Source: Bartonella sp. B1099 (lineage in GTDB: Bacteria; Pseudomonadota; Alphaproteobacteria; Rhizobiales; Rhizobiaceae). From it: a stretch of DNA of 64,000 nt. The position numbers and the translations under genes are program-made. Of this stretch, positions 1 to 8,284 are shown one piece after another. Each line of letters starts with the position of its first letter. Position 1 is the stretch's first letter. The stretch is taken from NCBI RefSeq assembly GCF_944801835.1, contig NZ_CALYLN010000001.1:1210001-1274000 (forward strand), read 5' to 3'. Below the pieces are notes generated by a model. That model did not search any database and was not told the DNA's origin. It saw only the letters and a list, made by a program, of their open reading frames with translations.

Positions 1-45
1 TAATGTCTGATAATGCTTAAAAGATCAATCAATAACATTTTAAAA

Positions 46-365
46 AGTGAAGGCTTCTGTTGCCAGGTGCCTTCCAACCCCGCTTAAACCTGCGACGGTT
101 TAAGAGTCAATTTGAAACATTCGCACCACCTTAGGCGGCGAGACGTGCTTCCGCATAGTTGTCATTTGCAACTACTCATTTAGCCCGATAACGGTGGTAC
201 AATGCCGAGTAAAAGAGCGATCTTTACACCCTTGTCGATCCTATTTCGCCCCCACCAAAATATAATTTTGGTTGTTTATATTTTGGTGGAGGCGCCGGGT
301 ACCGCCCCCGGGTCCAATAGGTTTATTTCACCGTCCATTTATTACCATAGCTGGAAAGCCAGCTC
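46..365 (-). ncRNA. ssrA: tmRNA (SsrA), circularly permuted two-piece form
   Basis: Transfer-messenger RNA that rescues stalled ribosomes and adds a degradation tag. On the minus strand the acceptor piece comes first and ends with CCA at 286-284; a 30-nt intervening segment (283-254) follows; the coding piece then starts GGGGGCG at 253. GGGGGCG pairs with CGCCTCC (294-288) as a 7-bp acceptor stem with one G-U. The T-arm region has the alphaproteobacterial form ACCCGGGGGCGGTACCCGG. The tag frame runs 169 to 131 and reads ANDNYAEARLAA then TAA. A pseudoknot-type stem GAAGGC/GCCTTC lies near 49-77. The outer ends (46 and 365) are approximate. This permuted arrangement is established for alphaproteobacteria. 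Confidence 0.93.
131..169 (-). other. tmRNA proteolysis tag reading frame
   Basis: Resume codon GCA at 169-167 followed by 11 further codons and TAA (133-131), giving ANDNYAEARLAA. The C-terminal LAA is the usual recognition end for ClpXP-type proteases. The tag sequence is what identified the strand and the permuted structure of the surrounding RNA gene. Confidence 0.93.
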
Positions 366-449
366 TCTAAATATAGATGAAGAATAGTCTTAGGAAAAGG
401 GGGGTTGTTAATATTTTTAATCCTCTAATTATTTATGGAGCTATATGAT

Positions 450-471
450 GCGGCTATAAAAGTATAGCCGC
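450..471 (+). promoter_or_regulatory. Perfect hairpin in the leader of the DUF2853 gene
   Basis: GCGGCTAT, a 6-nt loop, then ATAGCCGC, followed by TCATTTTT. The 8-bp stem ends 27 nt before the ATG of the DUF2853 gene. It resembles a terminator by shape, but no plus-strand gene lies upstream for it to end, so a leader attenuator or mRNA-stabilising structure is equally possible. The role is inferred only from shape and place. Confidence 0.5.
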
Positions 472-498
472 TCATTTTTGAAGAGGAGATGATGCAAA

Positions 499-804
499 AT
501 GACAAATAATCTAGCAGATATTAAAGTATATGATTCAAACCCTGATGCAGCAGCAGTCGAACGACTTAGTCAGCGTTTAGCTTTGGTGATGAAAAAGCAG
601 GATGCAGCGCTTGTTGCAACATCGGATCCAAAAGAGTTAGAACGTGTTGAAAAATGGGTTCAAGATGTTTTAGAAGCTGATGAGCAGAGTGCTAAAATGG
701 CTGTTTCAAAAGTTGCTCAGATGATGGCTGGAGAACGCAGAAAAAGTCGTGTAACTTTTTATTATTTAGTCGCTAAGCAACTCAATGCACTTGATAAAAT
801 TTAA
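499..804 (+). CDS. DUF2853 family protein
   Basis: Small soluble protein of 101 residues matching the DUF2853 family, which is widespread in alphaproteobacteria and has no assigned function. It is largely helical and charged. An N-terminal stretch with Leu/Val heptad-like spacing (AAVERLSQRLALVMKKQD) is followed by the segment around LERVEKWVQDVLEADE, and the end is rich in Lys/Arg. There is no signal peptide and no transmembrane segment. The start is supported by AAGAGGAG at 481-488, 10 nt before ATG; two nearer ATGs (489 and 492) are out of frame. It stands alone: ssrA lies divergently upstream and a convergent transporter gene downstream, with a bidirectional terminator between. Confidence 0.85.
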   Translation: MTNNLADIKVYDSNPDAAAVERLSQRLALVMKKQDAALVATSDPKELERVEKWVQDVLEADEQSAKMAVSKVAQMMAGERRKSRVTFYYLVAKQLNALDKI

Positions 805-830
805 ACAATATTAAATTTGTGATAATGATA

Positions 831-854
831 AAAAGCCCAATTTTTTGGGCTTTT
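831..854. terminator. Bidirectional intrinsic terminator
   Basis: AAAAGCCCAA, a short T-rich loop, then TTGGGCTTTT. It sits between the convergent DUF2853 gene (plus) and the first transporter gene (minus), with A/T runs on both sides, so it can serve both. The same stem type follows the other two transporter copies. Confidence 0.85.
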
Positions 855-870
855 GCGTTTATAGAGGGCG

Positions 871-2178
871 TTAACGTTTTTCATCGTCTTGGAGGTATCC
901 TCCTTTACGCATACTCGGAACAAAGAGAAGCGCAATGAAAGCCATGATCATCACGATGGTTATGTAAAAATAAAAGAGTGATTCATATCCAGCTTTTTTT
1001 AATCCAAACGCGACGTATTCAGCAGAACCACCAAATAAGGCATTGCCAATAGCATGAGAGATGCTAACGCCTAATGCACGTATGGAAGAGGGAAACATGG
1101 CTGATTTTACGACACCAGAGATGGATGTATACATGCTCATAATAAAGAGCAAACCAATAATAACAGATAAGGCAACCCATATACTATGGGTATTCCCGAT
1201 TATCCAGAGCCCAGGAAATGTAAAGATGGCAGAAAGTATACTCCAAATGATGAGTAAAGTTTTTGTTCCAATTTTATCGGCAATGATGCCCGCTATGGGT
1301 TGGAACAAGATGAAAATAAACAGTACAGCTGTCATAATCGTTGTTGCGGTATGTTTATCAAAGCCAGTGGTGGTGATCAGATATTTCTGCATATAAGTCG
1401 TAAAGGTATAAAATGTGAGTGATCCTCCTGATGCAAAGCAGGCAATCACGACAACGGCTTTTGTATGTTTGGTGAGAAGTTCCTTAAGACTTCCAGAGTG
1501 TTTGTGAGAGCGGCTTTCTTTCGTGGTTGTTTCGTGGAGCGAACGACGTAGATAAATTGCAATGAGCGCTCCAAATCCGCCAATCACAAAAGGAATACGC
1601 CATCCCCATGTTTTTAACTGATCTTCAGAGAGATAAGAGGCTAAAATAAATATAATAAAACTGGCAAGAAGCTGACCTGTAATAAGGGTGGCTGATTGAA
1701 AAGAAGCAAAAAGTCCACGATGCTTTTTAAGGGCAACTTCACTCATATAAGTGGCTGCTGTACCATATTCGCCACCTGCTGAAAGTCCTTGCATCATCCG
1801 AGCTAAAAGTAAAAGGATTGCTGATGTTATTCCCAAGGTTTTATAGGTGGGAAGTATGGCAATGAAAAAAGAGCCTCCACACATCATAAAAATGGATACA
1901 AGCATCGAGAATCTACGTCCATAACGATCAGCGATAAATCCTAAAAACCAAGCTCCAATAGGGCGCATAAGAAAGCCAATAAAAAAGACCCCCGCAGTTT
2001 TCAACAGGGGCGTAATCGCATCACCATCTGAAGGAAAAAATTGTGAGGCAAAATAAATTGATGCAAATGAATAAACGTAAAAATCATACCATTCTACGAG
2101 ATTTCCTGATGCACTTGCTATAATAGCAAAAATACGTTTTCTTGCATCCTGTGATACTGAAGTTGTTCCATTTTTCAT
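871..2178 (-). CDS. kgtP: MHS-family MFS transporter, alpha-ketoglutarate permease-like (copy 1)
   Basis: Proton symporter of the metabolite:H+ symporter family in the inner membrane. The closest remembered relative is E. coli KgtP (2-oxoglutarate uptake). 435 residues, matching the family's usual 430-440, with about 12 hydrophobic spans. Family marks are SGNLVEWYDFYVYSF near residue 26, FLMRPIGAW near 74, the loop DRYGRR near 88 and the MQGLSAGGEYGTAATYMSEVA block near 133. The start has AAGGGGAA just upstream. It is the first of three tandem paralogues on this strand (2708 and 5336). The motif RMMQGLSAGGEYG differs from the RMFQGLSVGGEYG of copy 2, and the C-terminal half is the most diverged. 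The substrate is inferred, and paralogue specificities may differ. Confidence 0.85.
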   Translation of the reverse strand: MKNGTTSVSQDARKRIFAIIASASGNLVEWYDFYVYSFASIYFASQFFPSDGDAITPLLKTAGVFFIGFLMRPIGAWFLGFIADRYGRRFSMLVSIFMMCGGSFFIAILPTYKTLGITSAILLLLARMMQGLSAGGEYGTAATYMSEVALKKHRGLFASFQSATLITGQLLASFIIFILASYLSEDQLKTWGWRIPFVIGGFGALIAIYLRRSLHETTTKESRSHKHSGSLKELLTKHTKAVVVIACFASGGSLTFYTFTTYMQKYLITTTGFDKHTATTIMTAVLFIFILFQPIAGIIADKIGTKTLLIIWSILSAIFTFPGLWIIGNTHSIWVALSVIIGLLFIMSMYTSISGVVKSAMFPSSIRALGVSISHAIGNALFGGSAEYVAFGLKKAGYESLFYFYITIVMIMAFIALLFVPSMRKGGYLQDDEKR

Positions 2179-2252
2179 GAAATGTTCCCCTTTTAGATTT
2201 ATAATTTATTTTTTTATTATTAAGTTTGTTTTATAATTTGTCACTAAAATTT

Positions 2253-2283
2253 AATTGTATCATCATAGTAATTTCTTATGAAA
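2253..2283 (-). promoter_or_regulatory. Conserved upstream motif of the transporter paralogues (copy 1)
   Basis: The block AATTGTATCAT followed by AATTTCTTA lies 75-105 nt before the start codon of transporter copy 1. Closely similar blocks occur before copy 2 (4088-4115) and copy 3 (6752-6775), while the surrounding intergenic DNA has diverged. In copies 2 and 3 the centre contains the palindrome ATCATGAT. It is probably a shared operator or promoter element, inferred from conservation alone. Confidence 0.45.
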
Positions 2284-2666
2284 GCTATTTAAGAGAGCCT
2301 GTTTGTATATAGGCTTGTGCCTTTTGAGGGCGTTATTGCGTTGTAGGATAAAGTGCATCACAGCGTATGTAAGGGGGAAGGGGGCATTGAAAAGAAGATT
2401 TAAGCGGGATGAAGTGTTGGTAAAAAGAGTGCTTAAATAACAGGTTTAAGGATTTCCTATAGGATATTTGAACAGTGCAAAGAAGTTGTGTAATTTTTTA
2501 TGATCTTGTCGCTTCGTGATTAAAGATCTTTGAAAAATCTCAATAATATAGATTTATAGATGCTCCACCTTGTGCAAGAAGCATAAGAGTTTTTCCTGTA
2601 TGGTAAACGGTCGAAAATGAATTGTTTTATGTTTGTTGTTTTTTTTAAAGACTTTATAACATTCAT

Positions 2667-2692
2667 AAAAAGCCCAAGTCTTTGGGCTTTTT
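2667..2692 (-). terminator. Intrinsic terminator of transporter copy 2
   Basis: AAAAAGCCCAA, loop GTC, TTTGGGCTTTTT, 16 nt downstream of the stop codon of the minus-strand transporter gene. It has the same stem as the terminators at 831-854 and 5294-5321, so the duplicated unit included its terminator. Confidence 0.85.
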
Positions 2693-2707
2693 ATTTGTGT
2701 GTAAAAT

Positions 2708-4015
2708 TTAATGCATCTCATCATCTTTCAGATATCCCCCCTTGTCTATATCTGGCATTAAAAGAATTGAGATAAGTGCAATAATCATCATGCCAATTAT
2801 GTAAAAAAAGAAAACAGATTCGTATCCCATATTTTTTAATCCAAGTGCTACATATTCCGCAGAACCACCAAACAGTGCATTTCCAATGGCAAAAGCAAGT
2901 CCAACACCGATTGCTCGGATTGAAGCAGGAAACAATTCTGCTTTGATGATACCAGCAATGGAGGTGTAGAGACTCATAATACACAGCATTCCGATAATGA
3001 TTAATAGCGCAGCCCATGCATTGTGAGCATTGCCAATCATTTTAAGGACAGGAATTGTGCAGATAATGGATAAGGCACTCCAGCTAATGAGCAAAATCCT
3101 TGTGCCAATTTTATCGGCTAGAGAACCAACGAGGGGTTGAAGTAACACAAAAATGAAGAGTGCGGCAGTCATTATTGTCGTCGCAGTGTGTTTATCAAAT
3201 CCGGTGGTGGTGATCAGATATTTTTGCATGTAAGTGGTGTATGTGTAAAATGTGAGCGATCCTCCCGCTGTAAAGCCAATAACCAAAAAGAAAGCTTTTG
3301 TATGATTGCGTAAAAGTTCTCTAATACTTCCAGCATATTGTGTCGAGCGGCTTTCTTTGGTCGTTGTTTCATGGAGCGAACTGCGCAGATACATTGCAAC
3401 CATTGCTCCAAAGCCACCAATGACAAAAGGAATACGCCAGCCCCATGCTTTTAACTGATCTTCAGTGAAATAAAGTGCTAGAATAAAGATAATGAAACTC
3501 GCAAGAAGCTGTCCTGTAATGAGTGTGGCATATTGGAAAGATGCAAAGAATCCGCGATGATTTTTAAGGGCAACCTCACTCATATAAGTTGCTGTTGTAC
3601 CATATTCACCACCGACGGAAAGTCCTTGAAACATGCGGATTAAAAGCAGCAGGAATGCTGCTGTTATTCCCAAGGTTTCGTAAGTGGGAAGTATGGCAAT
3701 GAGAAAAGATCCCCCACACATCATAAAAATAGAAATCAGCATGGAGCGTTTGCGTCCATAACGGTCTGCAATGTATCCAAATAACCATGCACCAATAGGG
3801 CGCATAAGAAAGCCAATAAAAAATATTCCTGCGGTTTTTAATAGTTGTGTAACGGTATCATTATCTTTAGGAAAAAATTGTGATGCAAAATAAACCGATG
3901 CAAAGGAGTAAACATAAAAGTCGTACCATTCTACCAGATTTCCAGATGCACTGGATATGATAGCAAAAATACGTTTCCTTGTATCATGTGGATCTAAAGT
4001 TGTTTGGTGATTCAT
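2708..4015 (-). CDS. kgtP: MHS-family MFS transporter, alpha-ketoglutarate permease-like (copy 2)
   Basis: Second of three tandem KgtP-like proton symporters, also 435 residues and intact. The SGNLVEWYDFYVYSF, FLMRPIGAW, DRYGRK and RMFQGLSVGGEYGTTATYMSEVA blocks follow the E. coli KgtP pattern closely. The middle carries GFTAGGSLTFYTYTTYMQKY, as in KgtP. AAGGGGAAAA precedes ATG at 4015. Copies 2 and 3 are visibly closer to each other than to copy 1 (for example EMFPASIRA/ELFPASIRA and the shared YATLI block). It has its own terminator and the shared upstream motif, so it is probably transcribed singly. The dicarboxylate substrate is inferred from family resemblance. Confidence 0.85.
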   Translation of the reverse strand: MNHQTTLDPHDTRKRIFAIISSASGNLVEWYDFYVYSFASVYFASQFFPKDNDTVTQLLKTAGIFFIGFLMRPIGAWLFGYIADRYGRKRSMLISIFMMCGGSFLIAILPTYETLGITAAFLLLLIRMFQGLSVGGEYGTTATYMSEVALKNHRGFFASFQYATLITGQLLASFIIFILALYFTEDQLKAWGWRIPFVIGGFGAMVAMYLRSSLHETTTKESRSTQYAGSIRELLRNHTKAFFLVIGFTAGGSLTFYTYTTYMQKYLITTTGFDKHTATTIMTAALFIFVLLQPLVGSLADKIGTRILLISWSALSIICTIPVLKMIGNAHNAWAALLIIIGMLCIMSLYTSIAGIIKAELFPASIRAIGVGLAFAIGNALFGGSAEYVALGLKNMGYESVFFFYIIGMMIIALISILLMPDIDKGGYLKDDEMH

Positions 4016-4087
4016 GATGTTTTCCCCTTTTACATTGATAATTTTTCTGCTCGTTAAAGTTGTTGATGATCTGTATCATAAAAACGC

Positions 4088-4115
4088 AATTGTATCATGA
4101 TAATTTCTTAGGAAA
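4088..4115 (-). promoter_or_regulatory. Conserved upstream motif of the transporter paralogues (copy 2)
   Basis: AATTGTATCATGATAATTTC and the following TTAGGAAAA lie 73-100 nt before the start codon of copy 2. It matches the blocks before copies 1 and 3 and contains the palindrome ATCATGAT. No confident -35/-10 pair was assigned. The function is inferred from recurrence at all three genes. Confidence 0.45.
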
Positions 4116-4619
4116 ACACTTTAAGTTCATTTGTTGTATTTTTATTTTTTAAAGAGCTTTTCTTTGTAGATTAAAAATAATAAATAATATTTATGTTAAT
4201 ATAAATAACTAAAGTAAATTTAAATTAAATTATATTATGAGTTATAATTTAATTTATACTTTTGGTAATCAATTAAATATTCTTTTATAGAGGCTAATGG
4301 AGAGGTTAAAAACTTACAATGATAAAAGAATGATCTTGCACACTTAAATTTTAGTGCTTTCACGGTAAGATTTTTTCTAGAGTGATTAATGCTGTTTTGG
4401 GCTTATAGGTTTGATGTTGTGTCGTAAAATGGCGTTATTGGCTATTACATGTGAGGTTGGTGTGTGGGTAAAAATCTCTTGATGAACTCTCTCAAGTATC
4501 AAGGGAATGTGCAATCTTAAGGACTAGAGAATATAGTATAATGATAGCGGCTTGCACTTTTATTAGTATTAAGCGTGAAGAGGGGCGTTCACAATGTTAA
4601 GCAACTCTTGAGCCCTTGA

Positions 4620-4720
4620 ATTTTTGAGACGGTTTATAAGAGGCATTTTTAGCTCTTTCTTGTACAGTTTTATCCGCCATGGCTTTTCCTCTACTTGTAA
4701 TGTGCAAGCGAGAGGTGTTT
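4620..4720 (-). pseudogene. Decayed integrase 5' end (fragment 1)
   Basis: Read on the minus strand, this matches the upstream region and first codons of the integrases at 62562 and 63957. The stretch GGATAAAACTGTACAAGAAA, then GAGCTAAAAATGCCTCTTAT and AAACCGTCTC, parallels GGATAAAATTTGTATAAGAA, AGGACTAAAAATGGCTCTTAT and GAACCGTCTT there. No open frame continues. It is a fossil only, identified by comparison inside this window. Confidence 0.65.
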
Positions 4721-4842
4721 TGAGTGTTTCAACATAAAAACAAACTTCAAGTGAGAAAATCTTACGCGATGCAGGGTCTTAATTCAAGTTGAAAGATGCT
4801 AGATATATCATTTTAAATCAATGTGTTGTGCAATTTTACCCT

Positions 4843-4945
4843 TTTCAGAGGGCTTTACTGTTATGCTATTTACGGGTGCCGCCGTGAAATGGACTTGAGT
4901 ATATTGGAGAAATGTATCTTAAAAAAGTGCGAAAGTTCATAACAT
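4843..4945 (+). pseudogene. Decayed integrase internal fragment (fragment 2)
   Basis: Plus-strand DNA similar to 62660-62750 of the integrase. GTTATGCTATTTACGGGTGC and CGCCGTGAAATGGACTTGAG here correspond to GTTATACCATTCACGGGCGC and CGTCGTGAAATGGGCTTGGG there, followed by a diverged stretch ending in AAAAAAGTGCGAAAGTTCA. It lies in opposite orientation to the fragment at 4620-4720, echoing the inverted integrase pair at the right end of the window. It encodes no usable frame. Confidence 0.65.
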
Positions 4946-5293
4946 AATGGATATTTTCTATTTTTCATGGGGGCTTTGTTTTGCATGTAGGGGACCATAA
5001 AAGAATGTATTAAACAAAAGCATGAGATAATGTGTCATTTATTATTGATAAAACTTCTTGGAGGGTAATTGTTTGGCTTTGATTTTGATGAGGAATAGAA
5101 GTATTAAAATAAATCAAACGTTTTTTGTTTTCAGTAAACTCAATTCAGCTAAAGAAGCCTCTCTTCATAACAGTGTGGAGCCATTTATTTTTTATAAGTG
5201 TCCCATGCGGGAGGAGAGAAAATTTCTTCTTTAGCGTGTTTAGAGGGATAAAAATAAAAAATTGTAAGTTTTAAATTCCCGTAGAGAAGATAT

Positions 5294-5321
5294 AAAAAAG
5301 CCCAGTATTCTGGGCTTTTTT
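5294..5321 (-). terminator. Intrinsic terminator of transporter copy 3
   Basis: AAAAAAGCCCAG, loop TATT, CTGGGCTTTTTT, 14 nt past the stop of the minus-strand gene. Same architecture as the other two transporter terminators. Confidence 0.87.
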
Positions 5322-5335
5322 GTTAGGATCAAAAG

Positions 5336-6643
5336 TTAATCGATATCATCTCCTTGTAAATATCCTTTTTTACGAGCATCTGGCATTAAGAGAATTGCGA
5401 TGAAGGCAATGATCATCATGCCGGCTATGTAAAAATGGAATATAGATTCATAGCCGATTTTTTTAAATTCAAGCGCGATAGCTTCAGCAGAGCCACCAAA
5501 TAGCGCATTAGCAATAGCATAAGAGAGACCAACCCCCATTGCTCGGATTGAAGCGGGAAACATTTCTGCTTTTACGATACCAGAGACGGACGTATAAAAG
5601 CTCATAATACAAAGCATGCCAATAATAATGGAGAGAGCAACCCACATATCATTAGTACTTCCAATAACTTTAAGTGCAGGAATTGTAAAAATGATAGATA
5701 AGGAACTCCAAATAAGCAGTGAAGCTTTTGTGCCAATTTTATCTGCGAGAGAACCAAAGAGGGGTTGGAGTAGCATAAAAACAAATAGTGCAGCAGTCAT
5801 TATTGTTGTCGCAGTATGTTTATCAAATCCGGTTGTTGTTATCAGATATTTTTGCATATAAGTCGTACAGGTATAAAATGTCAGCGATCCTCCTGCTGTA
5901 AAACCGATAACTAAAAGGAACGCTTTTCCGTGATTGCGTAGAAGTTCTTTAAGGCTACCAGCTTGTTTTTTAGAGCGGCTTTCTTTCGTGGTTGTTTCGT
6001 GAAGTGAACGACGCAGATAAATCGCAACAATTGCGCCACATCCACCAATCGCAAAAGGAATACGCCAGCCCCATGCTTTTAATTGATCTTCAGAAAGATA
6101 GAGGGCTAGAATAAACATAACCAAACTTGCAAGGAGTTGACCTCCAATGAGCGTGGCATATTGAAACGAGCTAAAGAAACCACGACGTTTTTTAAGAGCA
6201 ACTTCACTCATATAAGTCGCTGTTGTTCCGTATTCACCGCCGACTGAGAGCCCTTGAAGCATGCGGAGTAAAATGAGAAGAATTGGTGCTACTGCTCCAA
6301 TCGTTTCATATGTAGGAAGAAGAGCGATGAGAAACGAACCACCACACATCATAAAAACAGAAATCAGCAAAGAGCGTTTACGTCCATAACGATCCGCAAT
6401 AAATCCAAAGAGCCAACCGCCAATTGGACGCATGAGGAAGCCTATAAAAAAGACGAAGGAAGATTTTAAAAGTTCGGTAACAACATCTCCATTGGAGGGA
6501 AAAAACTGTGAGGCAAAATAAATAGATGTAAAAGAATAAACATAAAAGTCATACCATTCCACCAGATTCCCTGATGCACTCGATATGATCGAAAGAACAC
6601 GTTTTCTTGTATCATGTGGTGCTAAAGATTCTTGTTTTTCCAT
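5336..6643 (-). CDS. kgtP: MHS-family MFS transporter, alpha-ketoglutarate permease-like (copy 3)
   Basis: Third tandem KgtP-like proton symporter. A longer frame opens at 6673. I chose ATG at 6643 because AAGGGA lies at the right distance and the protein is then 435 residues, the same as the other two copies. The SGNLVEWYDFYVYSF, FLMRPIGGW, DRYGRK and RMLQGLSVGGEYGTTATYMSEVA blocks are all present, as is the GFTAGGSLTFYTCTTYMQKY segment. About 12 membrane spans are expected. Divergent thyA lies upstream. With three intact copies the family seems maintained, perhaps for uptake of host 2-oxoglutarate or related dicarboxylates; this use is inference. Confidence 0.85.
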   Translation of the reverse strand: MEKQESLAPHDTRKRVLSIISSASGNLVEWYDFYVYSFTSIYFASQFFPSNGDVVTELLKSSFVFFIGFLMRPIGGWLFGFIADRYGRKRSLLISVFMMCGGSFLIALLPTYETIGAVAPILLILLRMLQGLSVGGEYGTTATYMSEVALKKRRGFFSSFQYATLIGGQLLASLVMFILALYLSEDQLKAWGWRIPFAIGGCGAIVAIYLRRSLHETTTKESRSKKQAGSLKELLRNHGKAFLLVIGFTAGGSLTFYTCTTYMQKYLITTTGFDKHTATTIMTAALFVFMLLQPLFGSLADKIGTKASLLIWSSLSIIFTIPALKVIGSTNDMWVALSIIIGMLCIMSFYTSVSGIVKAEMFPASIRAMGVGLSYAIANALFGGSAEAIALEFKKIGYESIFHFYIAGMMIIAFIAILLMPDARKKGYLQGDDID

Positions 6644-6751
6644 AGTCAATCCCTTCATTTTACGTTCATCCATCTTTGTTCATTATCCCTCTATGTTATT
6701 TTCTTAGAAGCTGTCTATAATATTTTATTTTTTGCATCAAAATTTTAGTCA

Positions 6752-6775
6752 GATCATGATAATTTCTTGTGTAAG
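6752..6775 (-). promoter_or_regulatory. Conserved upstream motif of the transporter paralogues (copy 3)
   Basis: GATCATGATAATTTCTTG lies about 110-130 nt before the chosen start of copy 3 and contains the same ATCATGAT palindrome and AATTTCTT block found before copies 1 and 2. It also lies about 90 nt upstream of divergent thyA, so it could affect either gene. Confidence 0.4.
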
Positions 6776-6863
6776 ATGTTTTCGGAAAAAGATTTGAATT
6801 ATGTTTATACGGATTTTATAGTTTTTATTTTCTATAATGAAAAGAATCGGACATAATAGCTCT

Positions 6864-7658
6864 ATGAAATCATATCTTGCTCTTTTATCGCATGTTTTAA
6901 ATCAGGGTATTGATCGCACAGATCGAACGGGGGTGGGGACGCGATCTATTTTCGGGTATCAGATGCGCTTTGATTTACAAGCAGGATTTCCATTATTGAC
7001 GACAAAGAAATTACACTTACGTTCAATTATTTATGAGCTTTTATGGTTCCTTAAAGGCGATACAAATATTGCATGGTTAAAGGAGCATGGTGTGTCTATT
7101 TGGGACGAATGGGCTGATGAAAAGGGTGATCTTGGTCCTGTTTATGGGTATCAGTGGCGCTCTTGGCCTGCTCCTGATGGACGCCATATTGATCAAATCA
7201 GTGATCTGTTGACGATGATTAAAGAGACGCCTCATTCTCGTCGCCTGATTGTATCAGCATGGAATCCCGCATTGATAGAAGAGATGGCTCTGCCACCTTG
7301 TCATTGTTTTTTTCAATTTTATATTGCTGAGGGGAAATTATCCTGTCAGCTTTACCAGCGTTCGGCAGATATTTTCTTAGGGGTTCCATTTAATATTGCG
7401 TCCTATGCATTGTTAACGATGATGATTGCGCAAGTCAGTCGCCTTAAAGTTGGTGATTTTATTCATACGCTGGGGGACGCGCATCTTTATTCTAATCATT
7501 TTGAACAGGCAAAATATCAATTGTCTCGTATACCAAATGCTTTGCCCTATATGCGTATAAATCCAGCGGTAACAGATCTTTTTTCTTTTAAATTTGAGGA
7601 TTTTGAATTGCTTAATTATGATGCACACCCCCATATTAAAGCGCCGGTAGCAATATGA
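6864..7658 (+). CDS. thyA: Thymidylate synthase
   Basis: Cytoplasmic enzyme converting dUMP and methylene-tetrahydrofolate to dTMP and dihydrofolate. From ATG 6864 the protein is 264 residues and aligns end to end with E. coli ThyA (MKSYLALL..., ...[10 protein letters not shown]). An upstream in-frame ATG at 6837 would add nine residues with no family support. The nucleophile is Cys146 in [11 protein letters not shown]; other marks are the DRTGVGT phosphate loop near 20, [26 protein letters not shown], and Arg/Asn residues in place. The stop overlaps the folA start by 4 nt (ATGA), so the two are translationally coupled. folA regenerates the folate that this enzyme oxidises. Confidence 0.97.
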   Translation: MKSYLALLSHVLNQGIDRTDRTGVGTRSIFGYQMRFDLQAGFPLLTTKKLHLRSIIYELLWFLKGDTNIAWLKEHGVSIWDEWADEKGDLGPVYGYQWRSWPAPDGRHIDQISDLLTMIKETPHSRRLIVSAWNPALIEEMALPPCHCFFQFYIAEGKLSCQLYQRSADIFLGVPFNIASYALLTMMIAQVSRLKVGDFIHTLGDAHLYSNHFEQAKYQLSRIPNALPYMRINPAVTDLFSFKFEDFELLNYDAHPHIKAPVAI

Positions 7659-8164
7659 GGATTTCCATTTGTTTAATTGCTGCTGTTGCAGAAAATGGTG
7701 TTATCGGTCGTGAAGGTGCAATGCCGTGGCATTTATCGACAGATTTGCAACGCTTTAAGGCGTTGACGTTGGGTAAGCCTATTATAATGGGGCGAAAAAC
7801 TTGGGATTCTATCGGGAGACCTTTACCAGGGCGCACAAATATCGTCATTACGCGCGATTGTACCTTCAGTGCTGAAGGGGCTGTTGTTGTGCATTCTTTA
7901 TCACAGGCATGTTTTCTTGCAACAAATGCTGCTGCTCAAAATGATGTAGAGGAAATTTTTATTATTGGTGGGGGTGAAATTTTTCAACAAGGGATGGGGA
8001 TTGCTGATAAAATATTCCTTACAGAAGTTTTAGCTTCTATAGATGGTGATTGTTTTTTTCCTATTTTTGATAAAGAAAAGTGGACTATTGTGCAAACACA
8101 AGATATTCCAAAAGGGGATAAAGATAGTCATCCGACACGTTTTGTTGTTTATGAGCGGAAATAA
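7655..8164 (+). CDS. folA: Dihydrofolate reductase
   Basis: NADPH-dependent reduction of dihydrofolate to tetrahydrofolate, cytoplasmic. 169 residues, within the usual 159-170. Typical segments are [16 protein letters not shown] near the start, [29 protein letters not shown] around residues 22-50 (substrate site with Asp30-type acid, and NADPH site), [13 protein letters not shown], and [12 protein letters not shown] near 107. The start ATG lies inside the last codons of thyA, giving a 4-nt overlap. The thyA-folA pair followed by hflK-hflC is the standard rhizobial order. A 120-nt gap separates it from hflK. Confidence 0.97.
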   Translation: MRISICLIAAVAENGVIGREGAMPWHLSTDLQRFKALTLGKPIIMGRKTWDSIGRPLPGRTNIVITRDCTFSAEGAVVVHSLSQACFLATNAAAQNDVEEIFIIGGGEIFQQGMGIADKIFLTEVLASIDGDCFFPIFDKEKWTIVQTQDIPKGDKDSHPTRFVVYERK

Positions 8165-8284
8165 TTTTTTGTCATATGAAGTGGAAAGGGTTTATCCGTT
8201 GTGTAATTGAGATAAGAGGAACCCTATAGGCTTTAAGTGAAGGGTTGGTATTTGAATGAATGGTAGTTAGTTAAAGAGGTGATA

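Larger units (their letters stand above)
4016..5335. other. Long non-coding gap between transporter copies 2 and 3
   Basis: About 1.3 kb without a credible gene. 4140-4300 is very AT-rich. Two short stretches are recognisable as decayed integrase DNA (4620-4720 minus, 4843-4945 plus). The rest shows frequent stops in all frames, and I recognise nothing else in it. Confidence 0.7.

Noticed and set aside
202..387. 61-codon plus-strand frame
   Set aside because: It lies over the tmRNA on the opposite strand and has no homology or ribosome site; the RNA gene explains the sequence.
1061..1396. 111-codon plus-strand frame within transporter copy 1
   Set aside because: It is antisense to a well-conserved membrane protein. 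The same shadow recurs in copy 3 (5616-5861), as expected from shared sequence.
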